A stretch of 64,000 bases of DNA, from the NCBI GenBank assembly GCA_910578285.1, contig CAJTQL010000012.1, forward strand, positions 10,660 through 74,659. Direction: 5' to 3'. This document shows, in pieces, positions 1 through 7,224 of this stretch. Positions within the stretch are counted from its first letter, which is position 1; each line of letters opens with the position of its first letter. The notes beneath the pieces were generated by a model. That model was not told where the DNA came from. It saw only the letters and a list, made by a program, of their open reading frames with translations, and did not search any database. A program made the position numbers and the translations under genes. This DNA is from an uncultured Helicobacteraceae bacterium (GTDB taxonomy: Bacteria > Campylobacterota > Campylobacteria > Campylobacterales > Helicobacteraceae).

Positions 1-307
1 AAATCGAGGTCATCGCCCAAGTCGAGGTCAAGGTCGTCTGATTGGGGTGCTGCGGCATCTTCAGATTCTGCTGATTCTGTTGTGGCTTCATCTTCGCCAA
101 GCTCGCCCAAATCAAGCTCAAAATCTTCATCGAGCGCGGCATTCTCTGGTGCTGCGGATTCTTCTGCTGCAGAATCAGATTCGGCTTCGGGCGCAATGTC
201 TTCGCTCAAGTCCAAATCCTCGCCCAAATCGAGGTCATCGCCCAAGTCGAGGTCGAGGTCGTCTGATTGGGGTGCTGCGGCATCTTCAGATTCTGCTGAT
301 TCTGTTT
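1..307. repeat. 225-bp-period direct repeat inside chePep
   Basis: Bases 1-81 recur almost exactly at 226-306 (offset 225 bp, 75 codons), both containing the block that starts GTCTGATTGGGG. The repeat encodes part of the acidic domain of the overlapping gene and keeps the reading frame, so copy number could change protein length without breaking it. Confidence 0.8.
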
Positions 308-1391
308 CTGGCTCGGGCGTTTTGGCTACATCAGATTCGTCTGCAAGGTCGAGGTCCAAATCAAGGTCGAGGTCATCGCCTTCAGCGCTCACATCGATGT
401 CCAATTCGGGCGCATCGTCCTCGAGTAAGCTCTTAACTTCGGCAATATCGTCCTCATCAAGAACGCTTTCTTTTTCTGCTGGCGCCTTTGTTTCTGTGTC
501 TATACCAAGTTTATCCAAGTCGAGGTCATCGGATTCTGGCTCTTTTGATTCAGGTGCACCCACTTCAGAATCGCCGCCCAAATCCAAACCTTCGCCCAAA
601 TCGAGCTCATCGGATTCTACTCCATCTGCTGCACTAGGTTCAGGCTCTGGTTCTTCTGCTTTTGTGGGCTTTGGTCGGTCGAGCCCATCGAGCGAGTCAT
701 CTTCCAAATCAATCTCCTCTTCACCCTCAAATGGTAGCTTCTCATCTTCATCATCGCCACCAAGCAATGAGCCCACATCAGAATCAAGCCCCTCAATTCC
801 CTCAAGCCCCTCTGTCGAGCCCTCTGGCGCTTCGGGCAGGCTGTCTGGGTCGAAATTGTCATTCTCTTCACTTTCTACTGGCTCTATGCCCTCTTCGGGA
901 GCATCGCCTTGAATCAAATCATCACCCTCTTCAACGTCTGAATTGTCGCTTTTGCCAAGACTTTGTTGTAGCATATCATCAGGAATTGCAGTCACATCTT
1001 CAACACTAATCTCTTCTTGCGCAACAGCTGTTGTTGCTGCGCCTGCCTCGGGAGACGCGAATGCTTTCTTATCCATACCAATCGTTTCATTTTTAAGCAA
1101 CTCAACAAAATCCGTGGGCAAAAATGGCTTTTGGACATAGAGGGTAAAGCCATTCTCTTTCTTGCTATTTTTGGAATAGATGAAGCCAAGCTTGGCATTT
1201 GGGAGCTTCTGGGCAAGCGTCTCGGCTAAATCTTTACGCAAAGATTTGTCATCGACAAAAACAAGCCCAATATCATTGAGATCGATGCCTTCGAGAGTTT
1301 CGGACTCGAGTACGTCAATATTGACTTTATCCGCACTTAGCTTGATAAGCTTCGAGACGATAGGGTTGGAGTTAATCAACAGGAGCTTCAT
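1..1391 (-). CDS. chePep: ChePep-like chemotaxis regulator, N-terminal and repeat part (3' end outside window)
   Basis: The frame is open on the minus strand from an ATG at 1391 to the window edge, so only the first about 463 residues are seen. The first about 100 residues form a receiver-like alpha/beta fold (MKLLLINSNP start, VFVDDKS, then a QKPFLPTDF segment where receivers carry their conserved Lys). The rest is extremely Asp/Glu/Ser rich with repeats of the DDLDLDLG type. This architecture matches the Campylobacterota-specific ChePep (H. pylori HP0322, 'poly-E-rich protein'), which acts at the flagellar pole in chemotaxis control. The divergent neighbour is a nucT homologue, as in H. pylori (HP0323), which supports the call. 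A stretch of about 80 bp recurs with a 225-bp period. A weak AAGG precedes the start, and a TATAAT lies at 1433-1438. Confidence 0.72.
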   Translation of the reverse strand, partial: MKLLLINSNPIVSKLIKLSADKVNIDVLESETLEGIDLNDIGLVFVDDKSLRKDLAETLAQKLPNAKLGFIYSKNSKKENGFTLYVQKPFLPTDFVELLKNETIGMDKKAFASPEAGAATTAVAQEEISVEDVTAIPDDMLQQSLGKSDNSDVEEGDDLIQGDAPEEGIEPVESEENDNFDPDSLPEAPEGSTEGLEGIEGLDSDVGSLLGGDDEDEKLPFEGEEEIDLEDDSLDGLDRPKPTKAEEPEPEPSAADGVESDELDLGEGLDLGGDSEVGAPESKEPESDDLDLDKLGIDTETKAPAEKESVLDEDDIAEVKSLLEDDAPELDIDVSAEGDDLDLDLDLDLADESDVAKTPEPETESAESEDAAAPQSDDLDLDLGDDLDLGEDLDLSEDIAPEAESDSAAEESAAPENAALDEDFELDLGELGEDEATTESAESEDAAAPQSDDLDLDLGDDLD

Positions 1392-1432
1392 AACGTTGTG
1401 CCTTTGTGAGATACGATTAAAAGATTTGGGAT

Positions 1433-1438
1433 ATTATA
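1433..1438 (-). promoter_or_regulatory. -10 box for chePep
   Basis: A perfect TATAAT on the minus strand lies 42 bases upstream of the chePep ATG at 1391. In Helicobacter the extended -10 is the main sigma-80 element, with little -35 conservation. The divergent nucT promoter must overlap this site, since only about 80 bp separate the two starts. Confidence 0.55.
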
Positions 1439-1449
1439 GCATTTTTAAT

Positions 1450-1464
1450 CCTAAAAGTTTTAGG
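1450..1464 (+). promoter_or_regulatory. 15-nt palindrome overlapping the nucT Shine-Dalgarno
   Basis: CCTAAAAGTTTTAGG is a perfect palindrome that ends inside the AGGGAG ribosome binding site (1462-1467) of nucT. As RNA it could form a 6-bp stem with a 3-nt loop that covers part of the Shine-Dalgarno. As DNA it could be an operator. Which of these it does cannot be told from sequence. Confidence 0.4.
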
Positions 1465-1473
1465 GAGCATAGA

Positions 1474-2010
1474 ATGCGCCAATTTATGAAAACAGCCTGC
1501 ACAATCACCCTTATCGCCTCTTGCGCCTTTGCAAATAGCACATTATTTATGATGCCAAAAGAACAAAAAGCCGCACTCTCAAGCCTGATTGCAAGCCTAA
1601 AGGCAGCCGAGCGTTCAATTGACATCGCGATTTATAGCTTCACCAACAGAGAGATTGCAAAAGCCTTGCGCGATGTTGCTGCAAAAGGCGTGAAAGTCCG
1701 CATTATTTACGATGAAAGCAGCAATGAACCAAACAAGACAAGATCCACGATTGGATATCTTGCAAAATTACAAAACATCGAGGTTTGTACGCTCAAAGGC
1801 AACAAAGCAGCAAATGGTAAATATTTTGGAATCATGCACATGAAAGTCGCAATCATTGATGATGCTGTATTATTCATTGGTTCGGCAAATTGGTCAAAAA
1901 ATGCGTTTGAAAACAACTATGAAACACTCTTGCGCACAACAGAATCAGCCCTTGTAGGCAAAAGCAAGGCAACGCTCACAGAAATGCACGCAAAATGCCG
2001 CGCATATTGA
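1474..2010 (+). CDS. nucT: NucT-like secreted nuclease (phospholipase D superfamily)
   Basis: This 178-aa protein has a Sec signal peptide (hydrophobic stretch ending SCAFA) followed by a single phospholipase D domain. The HxK(x)4D motif is visible as HMKVAIIDD, followed by GSANWS. This is the Nuc/NucT family, which forms dimers so that two HKD motifs make one active site. In H. pylori NucT (HP0323) is a surface nuclease that cuts single-stranded DNA or RNA and helps DNA uptake and purine salvage. It sits divergent to chePep as in H. pylori. The ATG at 1474 is chosen because AGGGAG lies 6 nt upstream; an internal ATG at 1486 has no such spacing. The open frame continues upstream to 1180 but has no ribosome binding site there. 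Confidence 0.85.
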   Translation: MRQFMKTACTITLIASCAFANSTLFMMPKEQKAALSSLIASLKAAERSIDIAIYSFTNREIAKALRDVAAKGVKVRIIYDESSNEPNKTRSTIGYLAKLQNIEVCTLKGNKAANGKYFGIMHMKVAIIDDAVLFIGSANWSKNAFENNYETLLRTTESALVGKSKATLTEMHAKCRAY

Positions 2011-2028
2011 GAAACTGGTTTGATATTA

Positions 2029-2100
2029 TTGCGAGCAATTGCGAGCAAAGCGAATTTGGCAGTCATGCGCAACTTTAGGGAGCGAAGAGCAATTCACTTG
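2029..2100. repeat. Intergenic repeat-like element downstream of nucT
   Basis: The segment starts with a 10-bp tandem duplication (TTGCGAGCAA at 2029-2038 and 2039-2048) and includes TTTAGGGAGCGAAGAGC, which resembles the right half of the palindromic element at 3872-3942. It looks like a short dispersed intergenic repeat of the 'ATTGCGAGC...TTTAGGGAG' kind. Only two related copies are in this window. Confidence 0.35.
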
Positions 2101-2113
2101 CCCGAGTATAGCG

Positions 2114-2662
2114 CTACGCGCTTTCAATCTTTGGCGCTGCCTTCGCCTCTTTGTCTTCTTTTGGTTTGGATTTTTTGGGCTCCTTGAGCAAAAGCTCTTC
2201 GGTGTTCATTATACCAATTCCCTTTTTGAGGACTTTTTTTGCAATTCTTTGTGCCTTTTTGAGCGAATGCATGCGACATGTGCCGCATTGATAGCGGTTT
2301 GCTTCAGGGATTTTGTTCACCTTGAGAATATCCTCCATGCTTGCTTTCCATGCATCACGGACAACTTCGCTGCTTGGCGTTCCGATGAGGCTCATATAAA
2401 ATCCCGTGCGGCAACCCATCGGCGAAATGTCGATAATCTCGACATCTTGCCCGTTGAGATGGTCGCGCATAAACCCCGCAAACAGATGTTCGAGCGTGTG
2501 GATTCCCTTCTCGCTCAACAAGCTGATATTAGGACGCGTAAAGCGCAAATCAAATACGCTGATTTTGTCGCCTTTTGGGGTTTGCATTGTTTTTGCAAGG
2601 CGCACAGCAGGTGCTGGCATTCGAGTATGGTCAACCTTAAAGCTATCCAATAGAGGCATCAT
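2114..2662 (-). CDS. luxS: S-ribosylhomocysteine lyase LuxS
   Basis: LuxS cleaves S-ribosylhomocysteine to homocysteine and DPD, the precursor of AI-2. The 182-aa protein shows the HTLEH zinc-binding motif (His55 and His59 in this numbering), the catalytic-Cys segment MGCRTGFY (Cys84) and the third zinc ligand in QCGTC (Cys126). It has a Lys/Glu-rich tail of about 25 residues beyond the usual 155-160 aa core. Two adjacent ATGs (2662 and 2659) follow a GGAG; the second has the better spacing. A TATAAT at 2689-2694 gives it its own promoter just after the upstream methyltransferase gene. Confidence 0.95.
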   Translation of the reverse strand: MMPLLDSFKVDHTRMPAPAVRLAKTMQTPKGDKISVFDLRFTRPNISLLSEKGIHTLEHLFAGFMRDHLNGQDVEIIDISPMGCRTGFYMSLIGTPSSEVVRDAWKASMEDILKVNKIPEANRYQCGTCRMHSLKKAQRIAKKVLKKGIGIMNTEELLLKEPKKSKPKEDKEAKAAPKIESA

Positions 2663-2688
2663 TTGCTCCTTTTTTTGAGATAAGAGTT

Positions 2689-2694
2689 ATTATA
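2689..2694 (-). promoter_or_regulatory. -10 box for luxS
   Basis: TATAAT on the minus strand lies 27 bases upstream of the luxS start, in the 44-bp gap after the methyltransferase gene. Confidence 0.55.
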
Positions 2695-2706
2695 ACGCAA
2701 ACTCGC

Positions 2707-3267
2707 TTATTTTCTACAATAATACACGAACGCAGGGGGGATATTGTCAAGTACAAGCTCGGATTTTTTGATATCACTAAAAATTCCGGAATAGAGTTTT
2801 TTGCGAAAATTCCGCCCGCCAATTGAAGGGATAAACCGATAGGCAAATGTGGCAAAATAGCCACCGGGCTTCAGCGCACCACAAATGCCCTCCAAAATGC
2901 GCCTCTGCTCCGCAGAGCTCAAAAGTGCCCACGGAATCCCTGATACAATCACATCAGCAGAAGGCATAGCGCGCTCTTGCATCATCTCTTGCAGTGATTC
3001 AGCATTGCAAACAGCAACATCAAGATTGGGAAAGCGCAAGCGCAATTTTTCAGCAATCTTTGGGTTAATCTCGACAGCAAAAAATTTAGCCACGTCAGGT
3101 TTCTTGCGCAAAATGACTTTTGTAAACGCCCCCGTGCCCGGTCCTATCTCGATGATATGTGTGGCTTGCTCAATGCCGATATTTTGCGTAATCACTTCTG
3201 CGAGATGTTTTGAGCTTGACCACAGAGCGCCCGTTCGCTTGGGATTCTGAAAAAAATAGGGCAGCAT
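2707..3267 (-). CDS. Class I SAM-dependent methyltransferase, phospholipid N-methyltransferase type
   Basis: The 186-aa protein has a Rossmann methyltransferase core with motif I IIEIGPGTGAFT (about residues 38-49), an acidic residue after strand 2 (AVEINP) and motif IV SGIPWALL. The opening FFQNPKRTGALWSSSKHLA is typical of the KsgA-like phospholipid N-methyltransferase (PmtA-type) group. By family it would methylate phosphatidylethanolamine or a related membrane-associated substrate, but the substrate is not readable from sequence. A TATAAT at 3298-3303 and a GGAGTGAGG ribosome binding site precede the ATG at 3267. Confidence 0.75.
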   Translation of the reverse strand: MLPYFFQNPKRTGALWSSSKHLAEVITQNIGIEQATHIIEIGPGTGAFTKVILRKKPDVAKFFAVEINPKIAEKLRLRFPNLDVAVCNAESLQEMMQERAMPSADVIVSGIPWALLSSAEQRRILEGICGALKPGGYFATFAYRFIPSIGGRNFRKKLYSGIFSDIKKSELVLDNIPPAFVYYCRK

Positions 3268-3297
3268 TTTACCTCACTCCTTTGCAATAAAAAGGCA

Positions 3298-3303
3298 ATT
3301 ATA
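3298..3303 (-). promoter_or_regulatory. -10 box for the methyltransferase gene
   Basis: TATAAT on the minus strand lies 31 bases upstream of the ATG at 3267. Confidence 0.5.
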
Positions 3304-3343
3304 CCCGCGAAAGTGTCAAAGAAACATCAAGAAATTTTTGAGA

Positions 3344-3592
3344 CTAAATCACATTTTGAGGTCGTTCTTGCTTTTGTTTTTCTTGATTCATATTATCATC
3401 AAGAAAATTCTTAATCATTTCACTCGCACCCGATTCTTGCAATTCTTTTTTGAGCTGTTGCAAGCCGCTATCAATCGAATCACGAAGAGCGCCTGTGATG
3501 TTGTTTGTGAGGTTCTCCTCAAGCTCATGCTGCGCTTCCTCTGAACAAGCCACAACCAAAAATACCACGACCAATAACCCTAATGCGCGCAT
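3344..3592 (-). CDS. Small lipoprotein of unknown function
   Basis: This 82-aa protein begins with a short lipoprotein signal peptide whose lipobox is VVAC (Cys16), so the mature protein should be lipid-anchored. The rest is polar and helical (NNITGALRDSIDSG, then a Lys/Glu/Gln-rich tail). No family is recognised. It lies 8 bp downstream of another small exported protein gene and probably shares its promoter at 3852-3857. The ribosome binding site GGGA is weak. Confidence 0.55.
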   Translation of the reverse strand: MRALGLLVVVFLVVACSEEAQHELEENLTNNITGALRDSIDSGLQQLKKELQESGASEMIKNFLDDNMNQEKQKQERPQNVI

Positions 3593-3600
3593 TGTATCCC

Positions 3601-3828
3601 CTACAAATTCTGTTGCGTTTTTGTGGATTGCGTTTGGTTGACGTCTTTGGAGACATTGGAATCAACATATCCCTTGAACTCCCCTACTGCTTGCTCAAAA
3701 CGTTGCGCGCAATTCTTGAACACATCGAATATATCATCCGAGGTTCCATCGCATATCTCTTTGTCTTGCTCATTAGCCTGCAACAGCCCACTGCACAAAA
3801 CAGCACACAACAAAACAATTCCTCGCAT
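3601..3828 (-). CDS. Small exported protein of unknown function
   Basis: This 75-aa protein has a Sec signal peptide (MRGIVLLCAVLCSGLLQA) and a polar mature part with two Cys residues (EICDGTSDD, FKNCAQRF) that could form a disulfide in the periplasm. The start at 3828 is set by GAGGAG just upstream and by a TATAAT at 3852-3857; the longer frame would begin inside that promoter. First gene of a probable two-gene unit with the lipoprotein gene that follows. No family recognised. Confidence 0.55.
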   Translation of the reverse strand: MRGIVLLCAVLCSGLLQANEQDKEICDGTSDDIFDVFKNCAQRFEQAVGEFKGYVDSNVSKDVNQTQSTKTQQNL

Positions 3829-3851
3829 GCGCACTCCTCTTTTTCTGTGCA

Positions 3852-3857
3852 ATTATA
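3852..3857 (-). promoter_or_regulatory. -10 box for the small exported/lipoprotein gene pair
   Basis: TATAAT on the minus strand is 24 bases upstream of the ATG at 3828, and so rules out the longer alternative start of that gene. Confidence 0.5.
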
Positions 3858-3871
3858 GCAAATATTTCTAA

Positions 3872-3942
3872 AAGTCATTGCGAGTGTCTCTCGCCGCCTA
3901 CGTGCGGCGAGCTCGCTATTTTAGGGAGTGTGGCGAATGACT
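3872..3942. repeat. Palindromic intergenic element with 8-bp terminal inverted repeats
   Basis: The element is bounded by AAGTCATT and AATGACTT and holds an internal perfect stem-loop (CTCGCCGC 3890-3897, loop 6 nt, GCGGCGAG 3904-3911). It lies between convergent gene ends and upstream regions where dispersed repeats are usual. The right part (TTTAGGGAG...) resembles 2029-2100. A MITE-like or REP-like identity is an inference. Confidence 0.5.
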
Positions 3943-3993
3943 TCGCTGCACAACAACAAACGCAAATCACGATGATTCTAAAATTAGTGCGCG

Positions 3994-5646
3994 TTAGTGC
4001 GCGACAGCCTCGCTCGCACCAATGCCGCTTTGGGCACGAAAATCTTGCGCTGGGAATCCTGCCTTATCCTTCTTCGCCTGCTCGCTATTATCAAGCGTAG
4101 AAAATAAGAAAATGGCAAAAAATGTGAGCGGCATGCTAAAGAGTGCTGGGTGATTATAAGGGAAAATAGCCTTTTCAAAATGCAATACATTCACCCACAC
4201 GCTTGGTCCCAAAATCACGAGCAACAAAACAGCGAGAAGTCCAATGATTCCGCCATATAGCACGCCTTTGGTTGTAAGGTTTTTCCAATACATACATAGC
4301 AAAATAATAGGGAAATTCACACTCGCTGCAATCGCAAACGCAAGCCCAACGGTAAAGGCGACATTCTGCCCCGCAAACGCGATTCCAAGAAAAATGGCAA
4401 GAATCCCAAGCCCGATTGTCGAGCCTTTCGTAACTTTCATTTCTAGCGCAGGGTCGCAATTGCCATTCTTAATCACATTCACAAATAAATCATGGCTAAT
4501 CGCGCTTGCGCCAGAAATGGCGAGCCCAGCCACAACGGCAAGGATTGTCGCAAATGCCACAGCCGAGATGAACCCGAGCAACAAATCGCCGCCCAAAACC
4601 TTTGAGAGTAGCACGGCTTCCATGTTTGGCATCACGGTGAAGTTGCCTTCAGCATCGATAAAGTTAGGGTTACCAATCAGAAATGCAATCGCTCCAAAGC
4701 CGATGATAAAAGTAAGGATATAGAAATATCCAATCAACCCTGTCGCATAAAACACCGATTTACGCGCCTCCTTTGCGTCTTTGACGGTGAAAAAACGCAT
4801 GAGCACATGCGGCAGCCCCGCTGTGCCAAACATTAGTGCAAGCCCAAGCGAGATTGCCGAGATGGGGTCGGGCAAGAATGTCCCGGGCTGCATAATCGCC
4901 TCGCCTTTAGAATGATTCTCGATTGCCATTGAAAAATATTTTTGCAAATCAAAATCTGATTGGTACAAAATCAGCACCGCCATGAGGCTCGCGCCGCCAA
5001 GCAACAAACAAGCTTTGATAATCTGCACCCATGTTGTCGCATGCATGCCGCCAAAGGTTACATAGCAAATCATCAGGACACCAACAAGAATCACCGCTGT
5101 GGTATAGGGCAAACCAAAGAGCACCTGAATGAGCCCACCAGCGCCAACCATTTGGGCAATGAGATAGAACACGACAACGCTTAGCCCGCTGATTGCCGAG
5201 ATCGTGCGCACAGGCTTGGATTGCAATCGATAGGCGACAATATCAGCAAAGGTATATTTGCCCAAGTTGCGAAACTTTTCGGCGATAAGAAACAGCACAA
5301 TAGGCCACCCAACAAGAAATCCAATCGAATAAATCAATCCATCAAATCCATTGGCAAACACGAGCCCGACAATACCCAAAAAACTCGCCGCGCTCATATA
5401 ATCGCCCGCAATCGCGATGCCATTTTGTGCGCCCGTGATGTTGCCACCTGCTGTGTAGAACCCCGAAGCAGATTGGGATTGCTTGCTTGAAAAATAGGTG
5501 ATTCCCAATGTTGCAAGCACAAACACAACAAACATGCCAATTGCGATAAAATTCACATCACTCTTGGCAACATCGCCTACATCAAGCCCCGCAGCATAAA
5601 CGGGAAGATTCCATAATAGTAAGATAGCCAGAATCGCCTTTTTCAT
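3994..5646 (-). CDS. actP: Cation/acetate symporter ActP (SSS family)
   Basis: This 550-aa inner-membrane sodium:solute symporter has a cleavable N-terminal signal (LLLWNLPVYAAG) and about 13 membrane segments. The FYTAGGNITGAQNGIAIAGDYMSAASFLG stretch, shown here as its parts FYTAGGNITG and GDYMSAASFLG, is the ActP signature. In the family it takes up acetate or other short monocarboxylates with a cation. The start codon overlaps the stop of the upstream DUF485 gene by 4 bp (ATGA), the usual yjcH-actP arrangement, so the two are translationally coupled. The C-terminus is slightly extended and polar. Confidence 0.93.
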   Translation of the reverse strand: MKKAILAILLLWNLPVYAAGLDVGDVAKSDVNFIAIGMFVVFVLATLGITYFSSKQSQSASGFYTAGGNITGAQNGIAIAGDYMSAASFLGIVGLVFANGFDGLIYSIGFLVGWPIVLFLIAEKFRNLGKYTFADIVAYRLQSKPVRTISAISGLSVVVFYLIAQMVGAGGLIQVLFGLPYTTAVILVGVLMICYVTFGGMHATTWVQIIKACLLLGGASLMAVLILYQSDFDLQKYFSMAIENHSKGEAIMQPGTFLPDPISAISLGLALMFGTAGLPHVLMRFFTVKDAKEARKSVFYATGLIGYFYILTFIIGFGAIAFLIGNPNFIDAEGNFTVMPNMEAVLLSKVLGGDLLLGFISAVAFATILAVVAGLAISGASAISHDLFVNVIKNGNCDPALEMKVTKGSTIGLGILAIFLGIAFAGQNVAFTVGLAFAIAASVNFPIILLCMYWKNLTTKGVLYGGIIGLLAVLLLVILGPSVWVNVLHFEKAIFPYNHPALFSMPLTFFAIFLFSTLDNSEQAKKDKAGFPAQDFRAQSGIGASEAVAH

Positions 5647-5987
5647 GCTTTGATTCCCTCCTTTTTTAAGGTTTCTAAGATGCCACTTTTCTCGAGTTCT
5701 TCGAGCACCTCTGCTTGCTCTTTGTCAAAATACTTATTGGCAAACAATGTGTAGACTCCTGTGCTCACAATCGATAATACGATAATAGAAACACCGAGCA
5801 AGATTCCGAGTGTGATGCTGCTAGGTCCTAGGCGGTAGCCCAAAACACCAGGGAAGAACCCCACACTTGCCACAAAAGCATAATAGCAAACAAGAATCAC
5901 TAGCGCCAACGAAACAGAAAATTTATTCCTAAACGAAACAAATTTTTGGAATCGCTCCTTTGCACGTCGTGCTTTTTCTTGATCCAT
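5643..5987 (-). CDS. DUF485 family inner-membrane protein (YjcH type)
   Basis: The 114-aa protein has two membrane helices (LVILVCYYAFVASVGF and LGVSIIVLSIVSTGVYTLFA) and the conserved NKYFD segment near the C-terminus. DUF485 proteins are encoded with ActP-type symporters and are thought to help or regulate them. The start at 5987 is chosen for the strong GGAGG 7 nt upstream; the open frame reaches 6041 without a ribosome binding site. It overlaps actP by ATGA. Confidence 0.85.
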   Translation of the reverse strand: MDQEKARRAKERFQKFVSFRNKFSVSLALVILVCYYAFVASVGFFPGVLGYRLGPSSITLGILLGVSIIVLSIVSTGVYTLFANKYFDKEQAEVLEELEKSGILETLKKEGIKA

Positions 5988-6184
5988 GCATTCCTCCTTT
6001 GGATAGATTATGGCAGAAATATACCAAAATAAAACTTTCAATTAAGCAACACAGAATCAAAATTTCTCATTTTTTTTGTTTGTATGCAAATAAAAGTGTA
6101 ACGATTCTACCCAATCTCTGCCCTACTTGGAACAAAGTATGTTTGATGTATCATATGCACAAACGGACAACGAAGGTATAAAGA

Positions 6185-7174
6185 ATGCAATTATTATGTG
6201 CGCAAAATCGTTGCGCATTCCATGCCGCGCTTTTGGAATGGTATGCACAAAATGGGCGTTTAGGGCTGCAATGGCGCAATCTAAACAATGACACACAACG
6301 TGCCTATAAGGTCTATGTGAGCGAGGTGATGCTGCAACAAACGCAAGTGCAAGTTGTTGTACCCTATTTTGAACGTTTCATTCAGCGCTTTGAATCGCTG
6401 CAAGCGCTCGCAAATGCGCGAGAAGAAGACGTTTTGCAGCTCTGGCAAGGGCTTGGATATTACACGCGTGCACGCAATCTGCACAAAACCGCGCAAATGT
6501 GTGGTGCGGCTTTGCCACAAACCATTAACGAACTCATGCGGTTGCCCGGAATCGGACGTTACACGGCAGGGGCAATTCTGTGTTTTGGATTCTTGCAGCC
6601 TGTTTGCTTTGTCGATGCAAACATCAGGCGTGTGCTTGCGCGGCTGTTTGCGCTGCCAAATCCACGAGCTCGCGAGCTTGAGGAGAAGGCGCAGATGTTG
6701 CTCAATCGCGAAGATTCTTTTGCACACAATCAAGCACTGCTTGACATTGGAGCGCTTGTTTGCCTGCCCAAAAATCCTGCTTGCAGCTCGTGTCCGCTTT
6801 TGCGTTTTTGCAAGGGGGCAAGCGCATGGGAGCACTATCCTAAGCCAAAACGCAAAACGACAGAATTCAAACGCATTGCACTTGCGTTCGTGCGGCGCGG
6901 TGATTGCATTGCGCTGACGCAAAGCCAAGCAAGGCTTTATCATGGCTTATACAATCTGCCAGAGATTCCGCTGCAAACTGCCGCGAATCTCCTATGCTTT
7001 GGGAATTTCAAGCATTCCTATACGCGCTACCGCCTCGATGTGCAAGTGGTTGCACACAATGGCGATGGGCTTATGGGTGATATTGTCTTTGTCCCAATTG
7101 TTCAACTCGATTCGATTCCGCTCTCTTCGCTCTGCCGCAAAGCATTAAACTTTGTGCTGCCAACAACGCCATAG
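6185..7174 (+). CDS. mutY: A/G-specific adenine glycosylase MutY
   Basis: MutY removes adenine mispaired with 8-oxoguanine, limiting G:C to T:A mutation. The 329-aa protein shows the catalytic Glu47 in SEVMLQQTQV, the helix-hairpin-helix LPGIGRYTAGAI (about 120-131), the catalytic Asp144 in VDANI and the 4Fe-4S ligands in C-x6-C-x2-C-x5-C (CLPKNPACSSCPLLRFC). A short NUDIX-like C-terminal domain follows. The gene stands alone between oppositely oriented actP and the MetY-like gene. Confidence 0.93.
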   Translation: MQLLCAQNRCAFHAALLEWYAQNGRLGLQWRNLNNDTQRAYKVYVSEVMLQQTQVQVVVPYFERFIQRFESLQALANAREEDVLQLWQGLGYYTRARNLHKTAQMCGAALPQTINELMRLPGIGRYTAGAILCFGFLQPVCFVDANIRRVLARLFALPNPRARELEEKAQMLLNREDSFAHNQALLDIGALVCLPKNPACSSCPLLRFCKGASAWEHYPKPKRKTTEFKRIALAFVRRGDCIALTQSQARLYHGLYNLPEIPLQTAANLLCFGNFKHSYTRYRLDVQVVAHNGDGLMGDIVFVPIVQLDSIPLSSLCRKALNFVLPTTP

Positions 7175-7190
7175 AATCACGAGATTTTGG

Positions 7191-7196
7191 TATAAT
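7191..7196 (+). promoter_or_regulatory. -10 box for the MetY-like gene
   Basis: TATAAT lies 28 bases upstream of the ATG at 7225, in the 50-bp gap after mutY. A GAGGAG ribosome binding site follows. Confidence 0.55.
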
Positions 7197-7224
7197 ATCT
7201 TCTACATCTCATTGAGGAGTTTTT

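Noticed and set aside
82..912. Ser/Pro-rich 276-aa open frame on the plus strand
   Set aside because: It is the antisense shadow of the acidic repeats of chePep on the minus strand; the sense frame has a receiver domain, promoter and synteny with nucT.
6281..6943. 220-aa minus-strand frame over mutY
   Set aside because: mutY shows all catalytic motifs in the other strand; the antisense frame has unrelated composition and no start signal.
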